Part shown: in pieces, positions 34,297 through 43,759 of the stretch | Layout: each line of letters opens with the position of its first letter | How positions within the stretch are numbered: position 1 is the stretch's first letter | Source of the DNA: Paraherbaspirillum soli | GTDB taxonomy: Bacteria; Pseudomonadota; Gammaproteobacteria; Burkholderiales; Burkholderiaceae_D | Assembly: GCF_042654985.1 (NCBI RefSeq) | Contig: NZ_JBHSMT010000028.1 | Span: 270,179 to 334,178, forward strand | Length of the DNA stretch: 64,000 nucleotides | Direction: 5' to 3' | Position numbers and translations under genes: made by a program | The notes under the pieces: model-generated | Told to the model about the DNA's origin: nothing | Databases searched by the model: none | Seen by the model: the letters and a program-made list of their open reading frames with translations, nothing else

Positions 34297-34647
34297 TCAA
34301 AGCAAGCCGACCTGCCGCCGCAACAGGCCGCAGGCGTATGCCAGTTTGTAATCCGGGTTGGTCATCATGCCGCCGGCATGCAGGATCGCTTCTATGTGCT
34401 GGATGGCTTCGACGATGACGGCAGCGTCGAACATCATGGCTGCCCCTTTGAAGCGGTGGACATGCTGCTTCATGCTGGTGTAGTCGCCATGCGCCAGCGC
34501 CTGCTCGATGGCGACCAGGTCTTGCCCGGCACTTTCGCGGAACAAGGCGCGCAGGTCCGCCGCAAGTTCAGGCTTGCGTTGCGGCGATACTGGATCGAAC
34601 CGATCAAGCGGATTGAGGTCGCACCGAGCTTCGAGTGTGTTTTTCAT
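34297..34647 (-). CDS. histidine phosphotransfer (Hpt) domain protein
   Basis: 116 residues, all one Hpt four-helix bundle. The phospho-acceptor His lies in MKQHVHRFKGAAMMF (HxxKG signature), followed by helix AVIVEAIQHIEAIL. Starts at ATG 34647 with GGAAG upstream. Such free-standing Hpt proteins relay phosphate between hybrid sensor kinases and response regulators in the cytosol. No kinase or regulator adjoins, so its partners are unlinked. Confidence 0.85.
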   Translation of the reverse strand: MKNTLEARCDLNPLDRFDPVSPQRKPELAADLRALFRESAGQDLVAIEQALAHGDYTSMKQHVHRFKGAAMMFDAAVIVEAIQHIEAILHAGGMMTNPDYKLAYACGLLRRQVGLL

Positions 34648-34831
34648 TTCTTCCAGTTGTCATGTTTTTCGCAGCATGCCATCCACAGTGTTTGCAGCGA
34701 TCCATAGACTAGGCATAGAAGCCGTTTGTAGCAATAGGAAGCAACAATACTTCACAAGAATTTACAAAACTAATGCAATTTAACAACACTTGCCAGGTGG
34801 CACCATGCTTTTGGGCTGGCGGCCCGAGGCT

Positions 34832-35047
34832 TTAATGGTGGTGCGACCAGCTGCCATCCGATGACGCCATATAGGATTCCACGGCGTCTTTCTGGCCGGT
34901 CGCGTAGCGCGTCAGTTCGCCGCATTTGCAGATCCCCTGATACGGCTGGATATGTGAACAGGCTGACACTTTTTGCAGGAACACCTGGACCGGCTTAGTG
35001 CATTTTTTGCATTTGAAAGTGAGGATGCGAGCGGGTTTGTTGGCCAT
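34832..35047 (-). CDS. small zinc-ribbon protein
   Basis: 71 residues from ATG 35047 (TAGGA upstream); the longer ORF runs through repeat A and the flank. Basic start MANKPARILTFKCKKCTKPV, then GICKCGELTRYATGQ, giving four cysteines CxxC...CxC of a zinc ribbon, and a His-rich end SWSHHH. Function unknown. The 184 bases between it and the Hpt gene show nothing recognisable. Confidence 0.65.
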   Translation of the reverse strand: MANKPARILTFKCKKCTKPVQVFLQKVSACSHIQPYQGICKCGELTRYATGQKDAVESYMASSDGSWSHHH

Positions 35048-35133
35048 TTTTTTCCTAGAGATGTGAGACAGGCCGACAGCATATACATCCTTTGCCATGT
35101 CGTGGCAAAACGATTGCGCGATCATCTTCAACA

Positions 35134-35263
35134 GGGCATCTCGAAAAACCGTAGCGAGCGGCCCAAGGTCGGGGCGACGATGTTGCAACACCTGCAGCCA
35201 TACGGAGCGGGCGAGCATCGCAGGCCCGAGATTGGGCCGCGCAGTAGGTTTTCCGAGGTGCCC
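35134..35263. repeat. repeat family A, copy 4 (130 bp)
   Basis: GGGCATCTCGAAAAACC ... GGTTTTCCGAGGTGCCC termini, GCGGCCCAA / TTGGGCCGC inner arms, with the extra GACGATGTTGCAACACC insertion also seen in copy 1. Lies just upstream of the initiator tRNA. Confidence 0.9.
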
Positions 35264-35328
35264 AACAGTTGTCGTCGAAAAAACATTATCCTGGAAGCTG
35301 CACATTGTGTTACAGTTCGTGCCTCAGA

Positions 35329-35703
<375 letters not shown>

Positions 35704-35705
35704 CC

Positions 35706-36335
35706 CGACTGGACGTGTATTACTTCATCAACGGCTGGCAGCAAGAGCATCAGTTCGACCCGGGCGCGATCTTCCACTTGATGGACCCGGATCTGAACCA
35801 GGAGGTGTACGGCGTGCCGCAATACCTCAGTGCGCTGCAATCGGCCTGGCTGAATGAGGCGGCGACGCTGTTCCGCCGCAAGTATTACAAGAACGGCTCG
35901 CACGCCGGCTTCGTGTTTTACATGACCGACGCTGCGGCCAACATCACCGATGTCGACAACTTGCGGCAGGCCATGCGCGACAGCAAGGGACCGGGCAATT
36001 TCCGCAACCTGTTCATGTACGCGCCGAACGGCAAGAAAGACGGCATCCAAATCTTGCCCGTATCGGACGTGGCGGCAAAAGATGAGTTCTTCAACATCAA
36101 GGGCGTGACCCGCGACGACGTGCTGGCCGCGCATCGCGTGCCGCCGCAACTGCTGGGGATCATGCCGAACAATACCGGTGGTTTCGGTGCGGTCGAACCT
36201 TCGGCGCGGGTGTTTGCGCGCAACGAGCTGGTGCCGTTGCAGGCGCAATTCCTGGCACTGAATGAATGGCTAGGGCAGGAGGTGGTGAAGTTTGACGCTT
36301 ACGAATTGATAACAGGTGAGGAGAAAAAACAATGA
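35706..36335 (+). pseudogene. 5'-truncated phage portal protein (P2 gpQ/PBSX type)
   Basis: About 209 codons matching the C-terminal two thirds of P2-like portal proteins: FDPGAIFHLMDPDLNQEVYG, QSAWLNEAATLFRRKYYKNG, HAGFVFYMTDAA, and FFNIKGVTRDDVLAAHRVPPQLLGIMP. The N-terminal third is missing; the ORF before residue TSRLD is foreign sequence from the recombinase fragment. Portal rings form the DNA channel of the capsid. With no head or packaging genes nearby, this is a prophage relic. The stop overlaps the next start (ATGA). Confidence 0.85.
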
Positions 36336-36541
36336 GCGATATTGCAGACCGTTCAGATCAAATTATTGGAATAGAGGTAGCGACTTCTCTGGCAATGGTG
36401 CGTAAGGCGCAGGACATCGCGCCGGACGGCCACTGCTGTTTCTGCGATGAGCCGCTGCCGCATCCGGCGCGCTTCTGCAATGTCGATTGCCGCGATGATT
36501 ATGATAGGGAGCTGGCTGCGTTACGGCGCGCAGGACGATAA
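36332..36541 (+). CDS. small phage zinc-finger protein
   Basis: 69 residues, coupled by ATGA to the portal relic. Cysteines in GHCCFCDEPLPHPARFCNVDCRDDYDRE form a treble-clef or DksA/TraR-like finger; such small proteins commonly follow portal genes in P2-like phages. Complete in length but probably stranded by prophage decay. The following 274 bases to 36815 are AT-rich and hold nothing recognised. Confidence 0.65.
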   Translation: MSDIADRSDQIIGIEVATSLAMVRKAQDIAPDGHCCFCDEPLPHPARFCNVDCRDDYDRELAALRRAGR

Positions 36542-36815
36542 TGCTCGAAATGCGGTCGTTGGATGAAGGTAATTCTTAGCAGAGAGAGGCTGCCAAGATG
36601 CGCAATAACGTCTTACGATCAACTTGGCAGTTGGCACGAATAAAAATTGAATTTTTACTGCATATTTTTGCTTCACGCACGGCATCAAATTCACAAACAG
36701 AGCTGCTACCAGTTTTCCCACAATTTTGTTGACCTGTTGCCCCCGACGGATCCATTAATAAAACTGGATTCCGTCGAACACAGCTATAGATTGTTGCGGA
36801 ACATCCGGCACAATA

Positions 36816-37340
36816 TTATTGAATGCGCCTTGCGGACTTGTACGCTAAAAATACGGTCATAAAAAAATAAAAAATTGGTAGCGTCACGTCTTTTATAAAA
36901 AAATTGGTTTCAAGACCGAGCGTTTTTGCGGTCATCCATTTAAGCTGAAATGCAGTTATTGGTGGAATAGAACTTAATGATCCTGAGCTATACCAGACTA
37001 TGAGATACATAAGCGAGGTACACATAACGGCAAATTTCCAGAATCGAACATGAAAGAGAGCCAAAACAGACGAAACAATACCCGCAGCTATCAACGTGGC
37101 ACCTAAAATCCACTGACTCTTTAGCTCCTTAATGGTTGTATTCTTCATAGCCTCCATTGATCCGCTTTGCGGCGGAGATCCACCAGACTGCCTTAATTCC
37201 TCAGCTGCATTTGCATGTAACGTCTGGACTTCTGCAGTAATTTCGGCGAATTTCGGTTCGGTCATTAGGAGTGGAACGGCTTGAGCCATCCAAGCAATGA
37301 GAACCATTAGTCCAATACCATATTTCGAGAAAAATCTCAT
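36816..37340 (-). CDS. membrane protein downstream of Rhs, possible immunity protein
   Basis: 174 residues, AT-rich coding. An N-terminal hydrophobic segment (about 8-28) is followed by a soluble loop (30-75) and three further membrane helices (about 77-97, 100-120, 148-168). Begins 19 bases after the Rhs stop on the same strand, with GGAGCCGAG-type ribosome site ahead of ATG. The gene directly after an Rhs C-terminus usually encodes the cognate immunity protein, and a membrane location would suit a toxin acting in the envelope. Family not recognised. Confidence 0.6.
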   Translation of the reverse strand: MRFFSKYGIGLMVLIAWMAQAVPLLMTEPKFAEITAEVQTLHANAAEELRQSGGSPPQSGSMEAMKNTTIKELKSQWILGATLIAAGIVSSVLALFHVRFWKFAVMCTSLMYLIVWYSSGSLSSIPPITAFQLKWMTAKTLGLETNFFIKDVTLPIFYFFMTVFLAYKSARRIQ

Positions 37341-37359
37341 ACTCGGCTCCTTGATAAAG

Positions 37360-39702
37360 TTACTTGTTCCCAGACGTCATGCTAGAACAAGTTCTTGCAC
37401 AACTATCCACTACACCATCCGGGCCACCAGGTAACACTCCTAGTAAAGGAGCAAGACTGGAATTCTGCTGCTGTACCTTATTCAATATCCCCAAGCAATC
37501 TCCGTATGCTTGAATATAGCTCCTTCGATTCACTCCGGCTGGTTTGCACTGTTGCATATAGCAAGCCTCGCCTAGTAGTTTCGATAGCGGTTCGGTGGTC
37601 TCCTTGCTCTTAATTTTGCCTATGATTTGTTTCGCCAATATATCTGCGAGTACAGGATCGAGTAATCCAAGCGGGTCTTTATGGCTAATAGGATTGCCTC
37701 CCACATAAGCGTATGACTGGTTATATTGTGGTAAATCACGATAAAGCTGCGACTCCAATTCCGAACTTACGTCTCCTATGACACTTGACAAGTTCTTGCT
37801 GGCTATGTCTTTGTACAACACATTACCGATGGGATCGCTTTCTACATACCTACCCGTACTCGGATCATAGTCTCTGTTGATGTTGTAAAAATTATTGGTC
37901 TCCCTGTCATACAACTGCCCCGGAAAGCGCTGGTTGTACGTGAAGACTCCTAACCCACTCGGATTCTCATCCGGCGGCAACATGCCGAACGGATCGGCAT
38001 TGTCCCAGCGCCACACCATCTGATTGTCGGTTGCCTGCGTAATCACCCGTGGCGTATTGAGGTGGTCGGCATAGACGTAATACACATTGGTCGCGGTGGT
38101 CTGAGTCGCGCCGCTGCCAGTCACCGTTTGTTTCAGCACCGCCACAGGCAAGTCGCCCAGATACACCGTCTCTTCAATCACTTGCCCATTGGCGTCGTAT
38201 TCGCCGATCAGGTGACCGGCTTCGTCATATACATAGCTGTTGCTGCCGGTTGCCACAATCGTTGCCGGGCCTTGCTTTTGCACCCGCTGATTGAGGCCGT
38301 TATGGCTGTAGCTGACGGTATTGCCGGCGTTGGTCGCGCTGACCATGCGGCCACGGTCGCTGTAGGTGTAGCTGATGCTACCGTCGCTGACCAGATTGCC
38401 GGCGGCGTCGTAACTATTGCTCTTGGCCGGTGCTGGCCCGGTCGTTGCGCTGAGCCGATTGCTAGTCGCGGCAATCGTGTTGGCATATGTGCTGCCGCCG
38501 AATGTCGCTTGGATACGGTTGCCGCTGGCGTCGTACTGGAAGCTCTGGTTGTTGGCGCCGCTGCTGCCGGTGACGCTGGTCAGACGGTCCAGATTGTCGT
38601 AGCCGTAGCCCTGGTTGTAATTGATCGGGGCGTTGCTGCCGGTGCCGCTACCAATATGGCTGCTGCCGCCAATCCGGCCTGCGGCGTCGTAACTGATGCT
38701 GCGGTTGGTGCCGTTGTTCAACGGGTCGCCGAGCGGGTAGCTGGTGATGCGGCCGTCGAGGTCAAAGCCGCGCGCGTAAGTGCTGCTACTCAACGCATTG
38801 CTATTGCCCCAGGTCCAGGCATTGACCGGGCCGAAGGCTGTATAGCCAATGCCGGTCAACAGCGGGATCGTGCTGCCGCTGTTGGTGCCGCTGCCGTTGG
38901 CATTGGTCGGGTTCAAGCTCAGGCTGTTGACGCGGCCGGCGGCGTCATAGCTGGTGTTGATCCGGTTGCCGCTCGGGTAGGTCACGCTGGTAAGCTTGCC
39001 AAAGGTGTTGCCACTGCTGCCGTAACTGTAGCTGATGGTGCGGCTGGTGGCCGTCGTGCCGCTGACTATGGTTTGGACTTTCGTCAGCAAACCACCGAAA
39101 CCATGATAGGCATACGTGGTTTGCCCCGAGCTGTCGATCATCCTAGTCAGATGACCGATCGCATATGGCGCACCGGTCGCGCCGCCGTCATATTCGAATT
39201 GGGTCGCGGCACCACTGGCGTAGTCGATCCGGGTCACTCGATTCAACGCGTCATAGCTGTAGCTGGTGGTCTTACCACGAGCATCGGTACTGGATTTCAG
39301 GTTGCCGGCTTCGTCAAACGTCTTAGTCGTGCTGCCGCTGTCGGGACTGTTCAGTGCAGTCTGGTTGCCCAGGCCGTCAGTGCTATAGCTGGTGACCAGA
39401 TTGCGCGGATCGGTGACCGTGCTCAGTTGGTCCAGCCCGTCATAGCTGTAGTTGACGGTCGGGCCGCTGCCGCCAGCGGTCGGTGCCGGTTGCGTTTGCT
39501 GGATCAGGCGGCCTAGCGTGTCATAACTTTGGGTCGTCACATGGCCTAGCGGATCGGTGATCTTGGTCCGATTGCCCATCGCGTCGTATTCATAGCTGGT
39601 GGTCGTGTTTTGCTGCGCGACTGTCGCGCCAGCCAACGTGAACAAGACGGCACCAACGATAGTCTTGATCCGATGTTGATTCAAAGTGAAACGCCCTCTC
39701 AT
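37360..39702 (-). CDS. Rhs-repeat protein with core domain and variable C-terminal tip (second half of a split pair)
   Basis: 780 residues. Its own signal peptide (RIKTIVGAVLFTLAGATVA|QQ) leads directly into YD/Rhs repeats (YEYDAMGNRTKITDPLGHVT and about 12 more). The Rhs-associated core follows: VYLGDLPVAVL, YVYADHLNTPRVIT, WRWDNADPFG, FPGQLYDRETNNFYNINRDYDPSTGRY. The usual junction DPIG-(x)n-YAYVGGNP contains an extra ~35 residues (NVLYKDIASKN...). The last ~100 residues after HKDPLGL are unique and have six cysteines, the place where toxin domains sit. Overlaps the upstream Rhs gene by ATGA. Confidence 0.85.
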   Translation of the reverse strand: MRGRFTLNQHRIKTIVGAVLFTLAGATVAQQNTTTSYEYDAMGNRTKITDPLGHVTTQSYDTLGRLIQQTQPAPTAGGSGPTVNYSYDGLDQLSTVTDPRNLVTSYSTDGLGNQTALNSPDSGSTTKTFDEAGNLKSSTDARGKTTSYSYDALNRVTRIDYASGAATQFEYDGGATGAPYAIGHLTRMIDSSGQTTYAYHGFGGLLTKVQTIVSGTTATSRTISYSYGSSGNTFGKLTSVTYPSGNRINTSYDAAGRVNSLSLNPTNANGSGTNSGSTIPLLTGIGYTAFGPVNAWTWGNSNALSSSTYARGFDLDGRITSYPLGDPLNNGTNRSISYDAAGRIGGSSHIGSGTGSNAPINYNQGYGYDNLDRLTSVTGSSGANNQSFQYDASGNRIQATFGGSTYANTIAATSNRLSATTGPAPAKSNSYDAAGNLVSDGSISYTYSDRGRMVSATNAGNTVSYSHNGLNQRVQKQGPATIVATGSNSYVYDEAGHLIGEYDANGQVIEETVYLGDLPVAVLKQTVTGSGATQTTATNVYYVYADHLNTPRVITQATDNQMVWRWDNADPFGMLPPDENPSGLGVFTYNQRFPGQLYDRETNNFYNINRDYDPSTGRYVESDPIGNVLYKDIASKNLSSVIGDVSSELESQLYRDLPQYNQSYAYVGGNPISHKDPLGLLDPVLADILAKQIIGKIKSKETTEPLSKLLGEACYMQQCKPAGVNRRSYIQAYGDCLGILNKVQQQNSSLAPLLGVLPGGPDGVVDSCARTCSSMTSGNK

Positions 39703-41858
39703 TGCACTGCTCCGGTAATTTGTTGTAAGCGGTTCAACGCGTCGACGACGCGGCTGGTCTGACGCGCCAGGGCACCGCTCGGATCTTTGACTTGTTCATT
39801 GATCCGGTTGCCCATGTTGTCGAGCGTGTAGACGATGCTGTTGCCGAGACTGTCGGCGATCTTGACCAAGCGGTGCGCCGGGTCGTAGCTGTAGCTGACT
39901 GTGGACCCATTCGGCAGCGTGACCTGGGCCAATTGGCCGACGCCGTCGTAGCTGTAGCCGGTGGTTTCAACCGTGCCGTTGGCGGTGACGCTCTTGGCGG
40001 TCAGCCAGCCGCGCGGGCTGTAGGCCAGTTGCGTGGTCGTGCCGTTCGCATCGGCAATCAGCCCGACGCGGCCATTGGCGTCGTAGTTCGACAAGGTCGT
40101 CACTTGGCCGACGGCGTTGGTAATTGTGCTCAGGTTGCCGTTGCTGTCGTACGCATAGGTCGTTTTATCGGCGACATCGGTGCGCGGCCCGGTGGCGGTC
40201 AATAGCTGACCGACGTTGTTGTAGCTGTAGCTCCAAGTGCGGGCGCTGCCGGTCACGGTGGGCGCCAAGCCCTGCGCGCCGGTCGCATCGCTGGTCGCTT
40301 GCTCGGTCTTGCTCAACAAATTGCCGGACGCGTCGTAGGCGTAGCTGGTCACGCGCTTCGGCTCGGCGATCTTCAGCGGCAGGCTGAAAGTCGGGTGCCA
40401 TTGGGTGCTGATGGTGCGCGCTTGTGGCGTGCCGGACGCTTCGACCCGGCTGGTTTCCAGGTTGCGGGCCAGGTCGTAGCTGAAGGTCGTGACAACGCCG
40501 TTGAAATCGGTGCGGCTGGCGACGTTGCCGTTAGCGTCGTAAGTAACGTTGCTGGCTGCGGCACTGCAACCGGCACCACCCGGTTGGCTCTCTCCGGTGT
40601 AGCGCAGCGTATTCTGGATAGTTTGAAAATTGTAAGTGCGCATGGTACCTAAGGGGTCGGTGACCGCGCTTTGGCTGCCAAGTTGGGGGTAAGCGATGCC
40701 GTATTTCTCGACGCCGCCGGCATGTTCGGTCGAGACTGCTTTGCCGCTGCTGTCGTAGTTGAAGATTGCAAAGCGGCTGCCGTTTTCGTCGACGATGCCG
40801 GTCAGCGCATACGGCAGATCGGCGCCAGCGGTGTAGACGGGTTCGTTGTACAGATAGGTGCGTGGCTTGCCGCCCGGGTAGGTGACGCTGCTCAAGCGAT
40901 TGGCGCTGTCGTAGCTGTACGTCGTGACGCCGCCGGCCGGGTCGATCATCTGCACGACGCGGCTGCTGCTGTCATAGACGAAATTGAGTTGATGGCCGAA
41001 TGAGTCGGCGACCCGGATCAGCAACCCGGCCTGCGGCGCGATCGCGGCTGGCGTCGTAGCATCCGAATAACTCAGCGTTTGCAGCAGGCCTGCGCGGCTC
41101 TTGATACTGAGCAGTTTGCCCGAGACGTCGTAGCTTTCCAGCGACTGGTTGGCGGCGACCTTGTATTGCCAACCGCCCGGATTACCCTTGCTGTCCAGTT
41201 TCCGCATCAGGCTGTCGTTGATGTCGCCATCAGGTTGATAACCGCCGTTACCCAACACGAAGTCGAACGCTTTGCCATCGCCGCGTCGGACGCTGGCATT
41301 ATTTGGAAAAGCAGGGTTGGTCATGACCATCCGCTCATAGTTGCTGGTCCAGCGAGCACCGAAGCGGCCATTACGAATATCACTGGCGTTATAAGTCCGT
41401 TGCAGCGCCAGTCCTACGCTGCCGATACCAAAGTAGTCCGATTCCAACTGACGTTTGTTGCCGGTACTGTGGTTGATCGGGTTGCCTTTTTCTTTGTTGG
41501 AGCAAGTGCCAGGATCGCCTTCATTCTTGATTTTTGGGGCCGTGCTTGGGTCGTAGCTGCAACTTTTCGGATTGTCCGCTTCTACTTTGCAGGACGGGTC
41601 GACCGTTGGATCGGCCGGCGAATTGCAATATCTGTCTATTCTGTCCGGCTCCCCGGTGCACCAAAATGTCCCCATGCCTACATTAGCAAGTGAGGCATCA
41701 AGTGGACAGCCAGGAGTTCCGGGAACCGCTCCGGCCTTTGCATAAAGTGGAAAGCAAATTTCGTCGCCAGGCTCGGCATGGACATTGATGCTATTAAAAA
41801 GAGCAATGACGCCAAGTGAACCTATGATGCTCAGTTTCTTTTTCTTGATAACGGACAC
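39699..41858 (-). CDS. Rhs-repeat protein, first half of a split pair
   Basis: 719 residues, started here at GTG 41858 (AGGGG six bases upstream; a TTG at 41864 is the alternative). Signal peptide ending NSINVHA|EPGD. A cysteine-rich segment (about 35-120) follows, then a DUF6531-like entry (GNPINHSTGNKRQLESDYFG) and Rhs repeats (FGARWTSNYERMV, YSYDSANRLSSVTYPGG, FSYDLARNLETSRVEASG). The protein stops at a repeat boundary (VDALNRLQQITGAVQ) without a core domain. The next gene restarts the repeats after a new signal peptide. Together they correspond to one normal Rhs shell. Confidence 0.85.
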   Translation of the reverse strand: MSVIKKKKLSIIGSLGVIALFNSINVHAEPGDEICFPLYAKAGAVPGTPGCPLDASLANVGMGTFWCTGEPDRIDRYCNSPADPTVDPSCKVEADNPKSCSYDPSTAPKIKNEGDPGTCSNKEKGNPINHSTGNKRQLESDYFGIGSVGLALQRTYNASDIRNGRFGARWTSNYERMVMTNPAFPNNASVRRGDGKAFDFVLGNGGYQPDGDINDSLMRKLDSKGNPGGWQYKVAANQSLESYDVSGKLLSIKSRAGLLQTLSYSDATTPAAIAPQAGLLIRVADSFGHQLNFVYDSSSRVVQMIDPAGGVTTYSYDSANRLSSVTYPGGKPRTYLYNEPVYTAGADLPYALTGIVDENGSRFAIFNYDSSGKAVSTEHAGGVEKYGIAYPQLGSQSAVTDPLGTMRTYNFQTIQNTLRYTGESQPGGAGCSAAASNVTYDANGNVASRTDFNGVVTTFSYDLARNLETSRVEASGTPQARTISTQWHPTFSLPLKIAEPKRVTSYAYDASGNLLSKTEQATSDATGAQGLAPTVTGSARTWSYSYNNVGQLLTATGPRTDVADKTTYAYDSNGNLSTITNAVGQVTTLSNYDANGRVGLIADANGTTTQLAYSPRGWLTAKSVTANGTVETTGYSYDGVGQLAQVTLPNGSTVSYSYDPAHRLVKIADSLGNSIVYTLDNMGNRINEQVKDPSGALARQTSRVVDALNRLQQITGAVQ

Positions 41859-42001
41859 AGACAACCCCTAAAAGTAATGTATTGACATCTAAAATCTCAA
41901 AACGATGCCTTCCGGAAACTTGCGCATAGGGGCGCGATTATCTTGCAGATAGGAAATATGTGCAATCTGAAGAGCTACTCCCTGTCTCGGCGCGCAGTCA
42001 T

Positions 42002-42012
42002 CCCCCCCCCCC
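42002..42012. repeat. poly-C tract (11 C)
   Basis: Homopolymer in the gene-free stretch 41865-42575. Prone to length variation, but no credible reading frame crosses it. Confidence 0.6.
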
Positions 42013-42207
42013 ACCACCACGCCTGCCTGCTAAATGGGGCGGTTTTGACTCAAATTTCGGAAAGTGACGCGCAGAGGAGAGACCTCGCGTCGAAGGGCGG
42101 CAGCGCGTCGGAAAAAAGTGACGCGAAATGACGCAGCTGTGGAGGGTAAAAATGGGGGATGTGGTGTACGCGAAGAAAACTGATTTTAGGTTTGACCTTG
42201 GGGAAAA

Positions 42208-42406
42208 GGTAACCTTGGTAACCATGCCTATTTTTCAGTTGTAAGTGCCTGATCTATATAGGATTAAGTGGTTACCATTGAAAGGTAATCTTTGGTAACT
42301 CAAAAGGTAACTTCAGCCTAAGTTATTGATGTATAACTATTATTTTTTCCTATATTACCTTCTACCAAGGTAACCAGATTACCCTAAAGTTACCCAGATG
42401 TTACCT
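42208..42406. repeat. cluster of GGTAACC-type motifs
   Basis: About ten GGTAAC/GGTTACC/AGGTAAT sites in both orientations within 200 bases (42208, 42217, 42270, 42284, 42294, 42306, 42354, 42369, 42378, 42389, 42400) in AT-rich DNA. Lies 170 bases upstream of the operon starting at 42576. Could be operator iterons for the ParB/DGQHR-like protein, a replication-origin relic or target sites of a DNA modification enzyme. Confidence 0.75.
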
Positions 42407-42575
42407 TTGTCGAAACTCGCAAAGCCTTATGCAGCAACGCTTTGCGGCTGATTTCCAGCAAAGGTTATCAATGTTGCCGTTTTCCCGCCCACAACCAAAT
42501 TTTCCCCAAAGCTAAAATTTACGGTAAGATTTCCTGTGGTTAATTTAAATCCAACACTTTCCGGTAGGAATACAT

Positions 42576-43754
42576 ATGGCACACCCTCTGCTCATTCTCG
42601 AAGATAAAAATACGAGATGCGCCTCACTTTTGGCAACGATTGAACTTGGAGCGTATCTTGATCTCGTTGAGAAAGCATACTCTGAGCAGGGCGGGCTAAG
42701 TGGTCAACGAGCTCCTATACGGACTAAAACTGCACTAAAAATTCGTAATCGGCTAGTGCAGGATTTAAAAAACGGAGCCGTAATTCCTCCTGTGGTGGTT
42801 GGTGTTGTCTGCGGAGTAACTTTGAAGAGAAAATTGAAGTCTCTGAAGACTTCTGAAGAATTGGTGATGCTGCTAGAAAAAAATGGCCTGGATCTTTCAA
42901 TCATTGACGGGATGCAGCGGACAACAGCTCTTAGAGAGGCATTTGATACAAATAATCAAAGTCATTTCATACGAGTAGAAATATGGGCGGCGGAAAAAGT
43001 CAGCAGCCTTATTTATCGAATGCTCGTACTTAATACAGGCCAAGTGCCATGGGACTTGAAGAGGCAGTTGGATACTCTTTATCGCCCAATCATATCTGAA
43101 GTCCAGAAGCAATTGCCGGGCGTACAAATTATCGGATTAGATGAAACTAACCGACGATCGCAAGCGGGTGAATATCGTAGTACTAGGGTTGTTGAACTTT
43201 TCCTTGCATTTACATCGAGATCTATCGATATTGACATCAAAGAAAAGGTCGCAGAAGAGTTTATTAAGATTGACCTAACCGAGGCCACGTCTTCGGATGA
43301 ATTCTTACCTCTATTTATTAGAGCGCTCGATTTGATGGCTAAATTAGACGAGCAGTTCGACCGTATTAAGCAAAATTCTGAAGGAAAAACGCGGGTGAAA
43401 AATGGTAAAGACATATTTACGTCTTCACCTGGATCGATTGGATTTGTCGTTGCTGTGGCGGAACTCGTGTTGGGAGCCCCCGGATTTGACTATGATCTTA
43501 TATCAGCAAAAAAGAATCTGGAAAAAATTGAGCGAATTGTTAAGTCGCTGACCAAATTTATTCAAAAATTGGATGTGCCGGAGTTTATCGAATTTGTCGA
43601 CCTTGAAACCCTAAATCAGATGCTATCGGTTCAGTCGGGCAAGGTAGGTGATCATGATCGAAATCTTTACAAAAGAGCATTCATTACATTGTTAAAACGA
43701 TCAAAAGAGATAATGGTGCAAGGAACGATGACGCCTTGTTGGATGTCCAGATAA
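42576..43754 (+). CDS. ParB/DGQHR/DUF262-superfamily protein of a putative two-gene defence operon
   Basis: 392 residues, ATG with TAGGA eight bases upstream. The core motif SIIDGMQRTTALREAF (D111-G-M-Q-R115) is the ParB/DGQHR/DUF262 signature with Met in place of the usual Gln/second residue. It is followed by FIRVEIWAAEKVSSLIYRML and VLNTGQVPWDLKRQLD, as in DGQHR/DndB-like proteins. The C-terminal half is helical with no clear catalytic domain. DUF262/DGQHR proteins serve in phage defence and DNA-modification systems (GmrSD, DndB). AT-rich coding unlike the chromosomal neighbours. The next gene starts five bases after its stop. Confidence 0.75.
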   Translation: MAHPLLILEDKNTRCASLLATIELGAYLDLVEKAYSEQGGLSGQRAPIRTKTALKIRNRLVQDLKNGAVIPPVVVGVVCGVTLKRKLKSLKTSEELVMLLEKNGLDLSIIDGMQRTTALREAFDTNNQSHFIRVEIWAAEKVSSLIYRMLVLNTGQVPWDLKRQLDTLYRPIISEVQKQLPGVQIIGLDETNRRSQAGEYRSTRVVELFLAFTSRSIDIDIKEKVAEEFIKIDLTEATSSDEFLPLFIRALDLMAKLDEQFDRIKQNSEGKTRVKNGKDIFTSSPGSIGFVVAVAELVLGAPGFDYDLISAKKNLEKIERIVKSLTKFIQKLDVPEFIEFVDLETLNQMLSVQSGKVGDHDRNLYKRAFITLLKRSKEIMVQGTMTPCWMSR

Positions 43755-43759
43755 CCACT

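Noticed and set aside
34832..35305. 157-codon version of the zinc-ribbon protein
   Set aside because: The N-terminal extension is translated from repeat A4. An internal ATG with ribosome site gives the compact 71-residue protein.
42002..42012. Poly-C tract as a phase-variation switch
   Set aside because: No credible coding frame or promoter spacing depends on it. Only a homopolymer in non-coding DNA is seen.
42208..42406. GGTAACC cluster as a plasmid replication origin
   Set aside because: No replication initiator gene nearby and the copies are not evenly phased. Listed instead as a motif cluster of unknown role.
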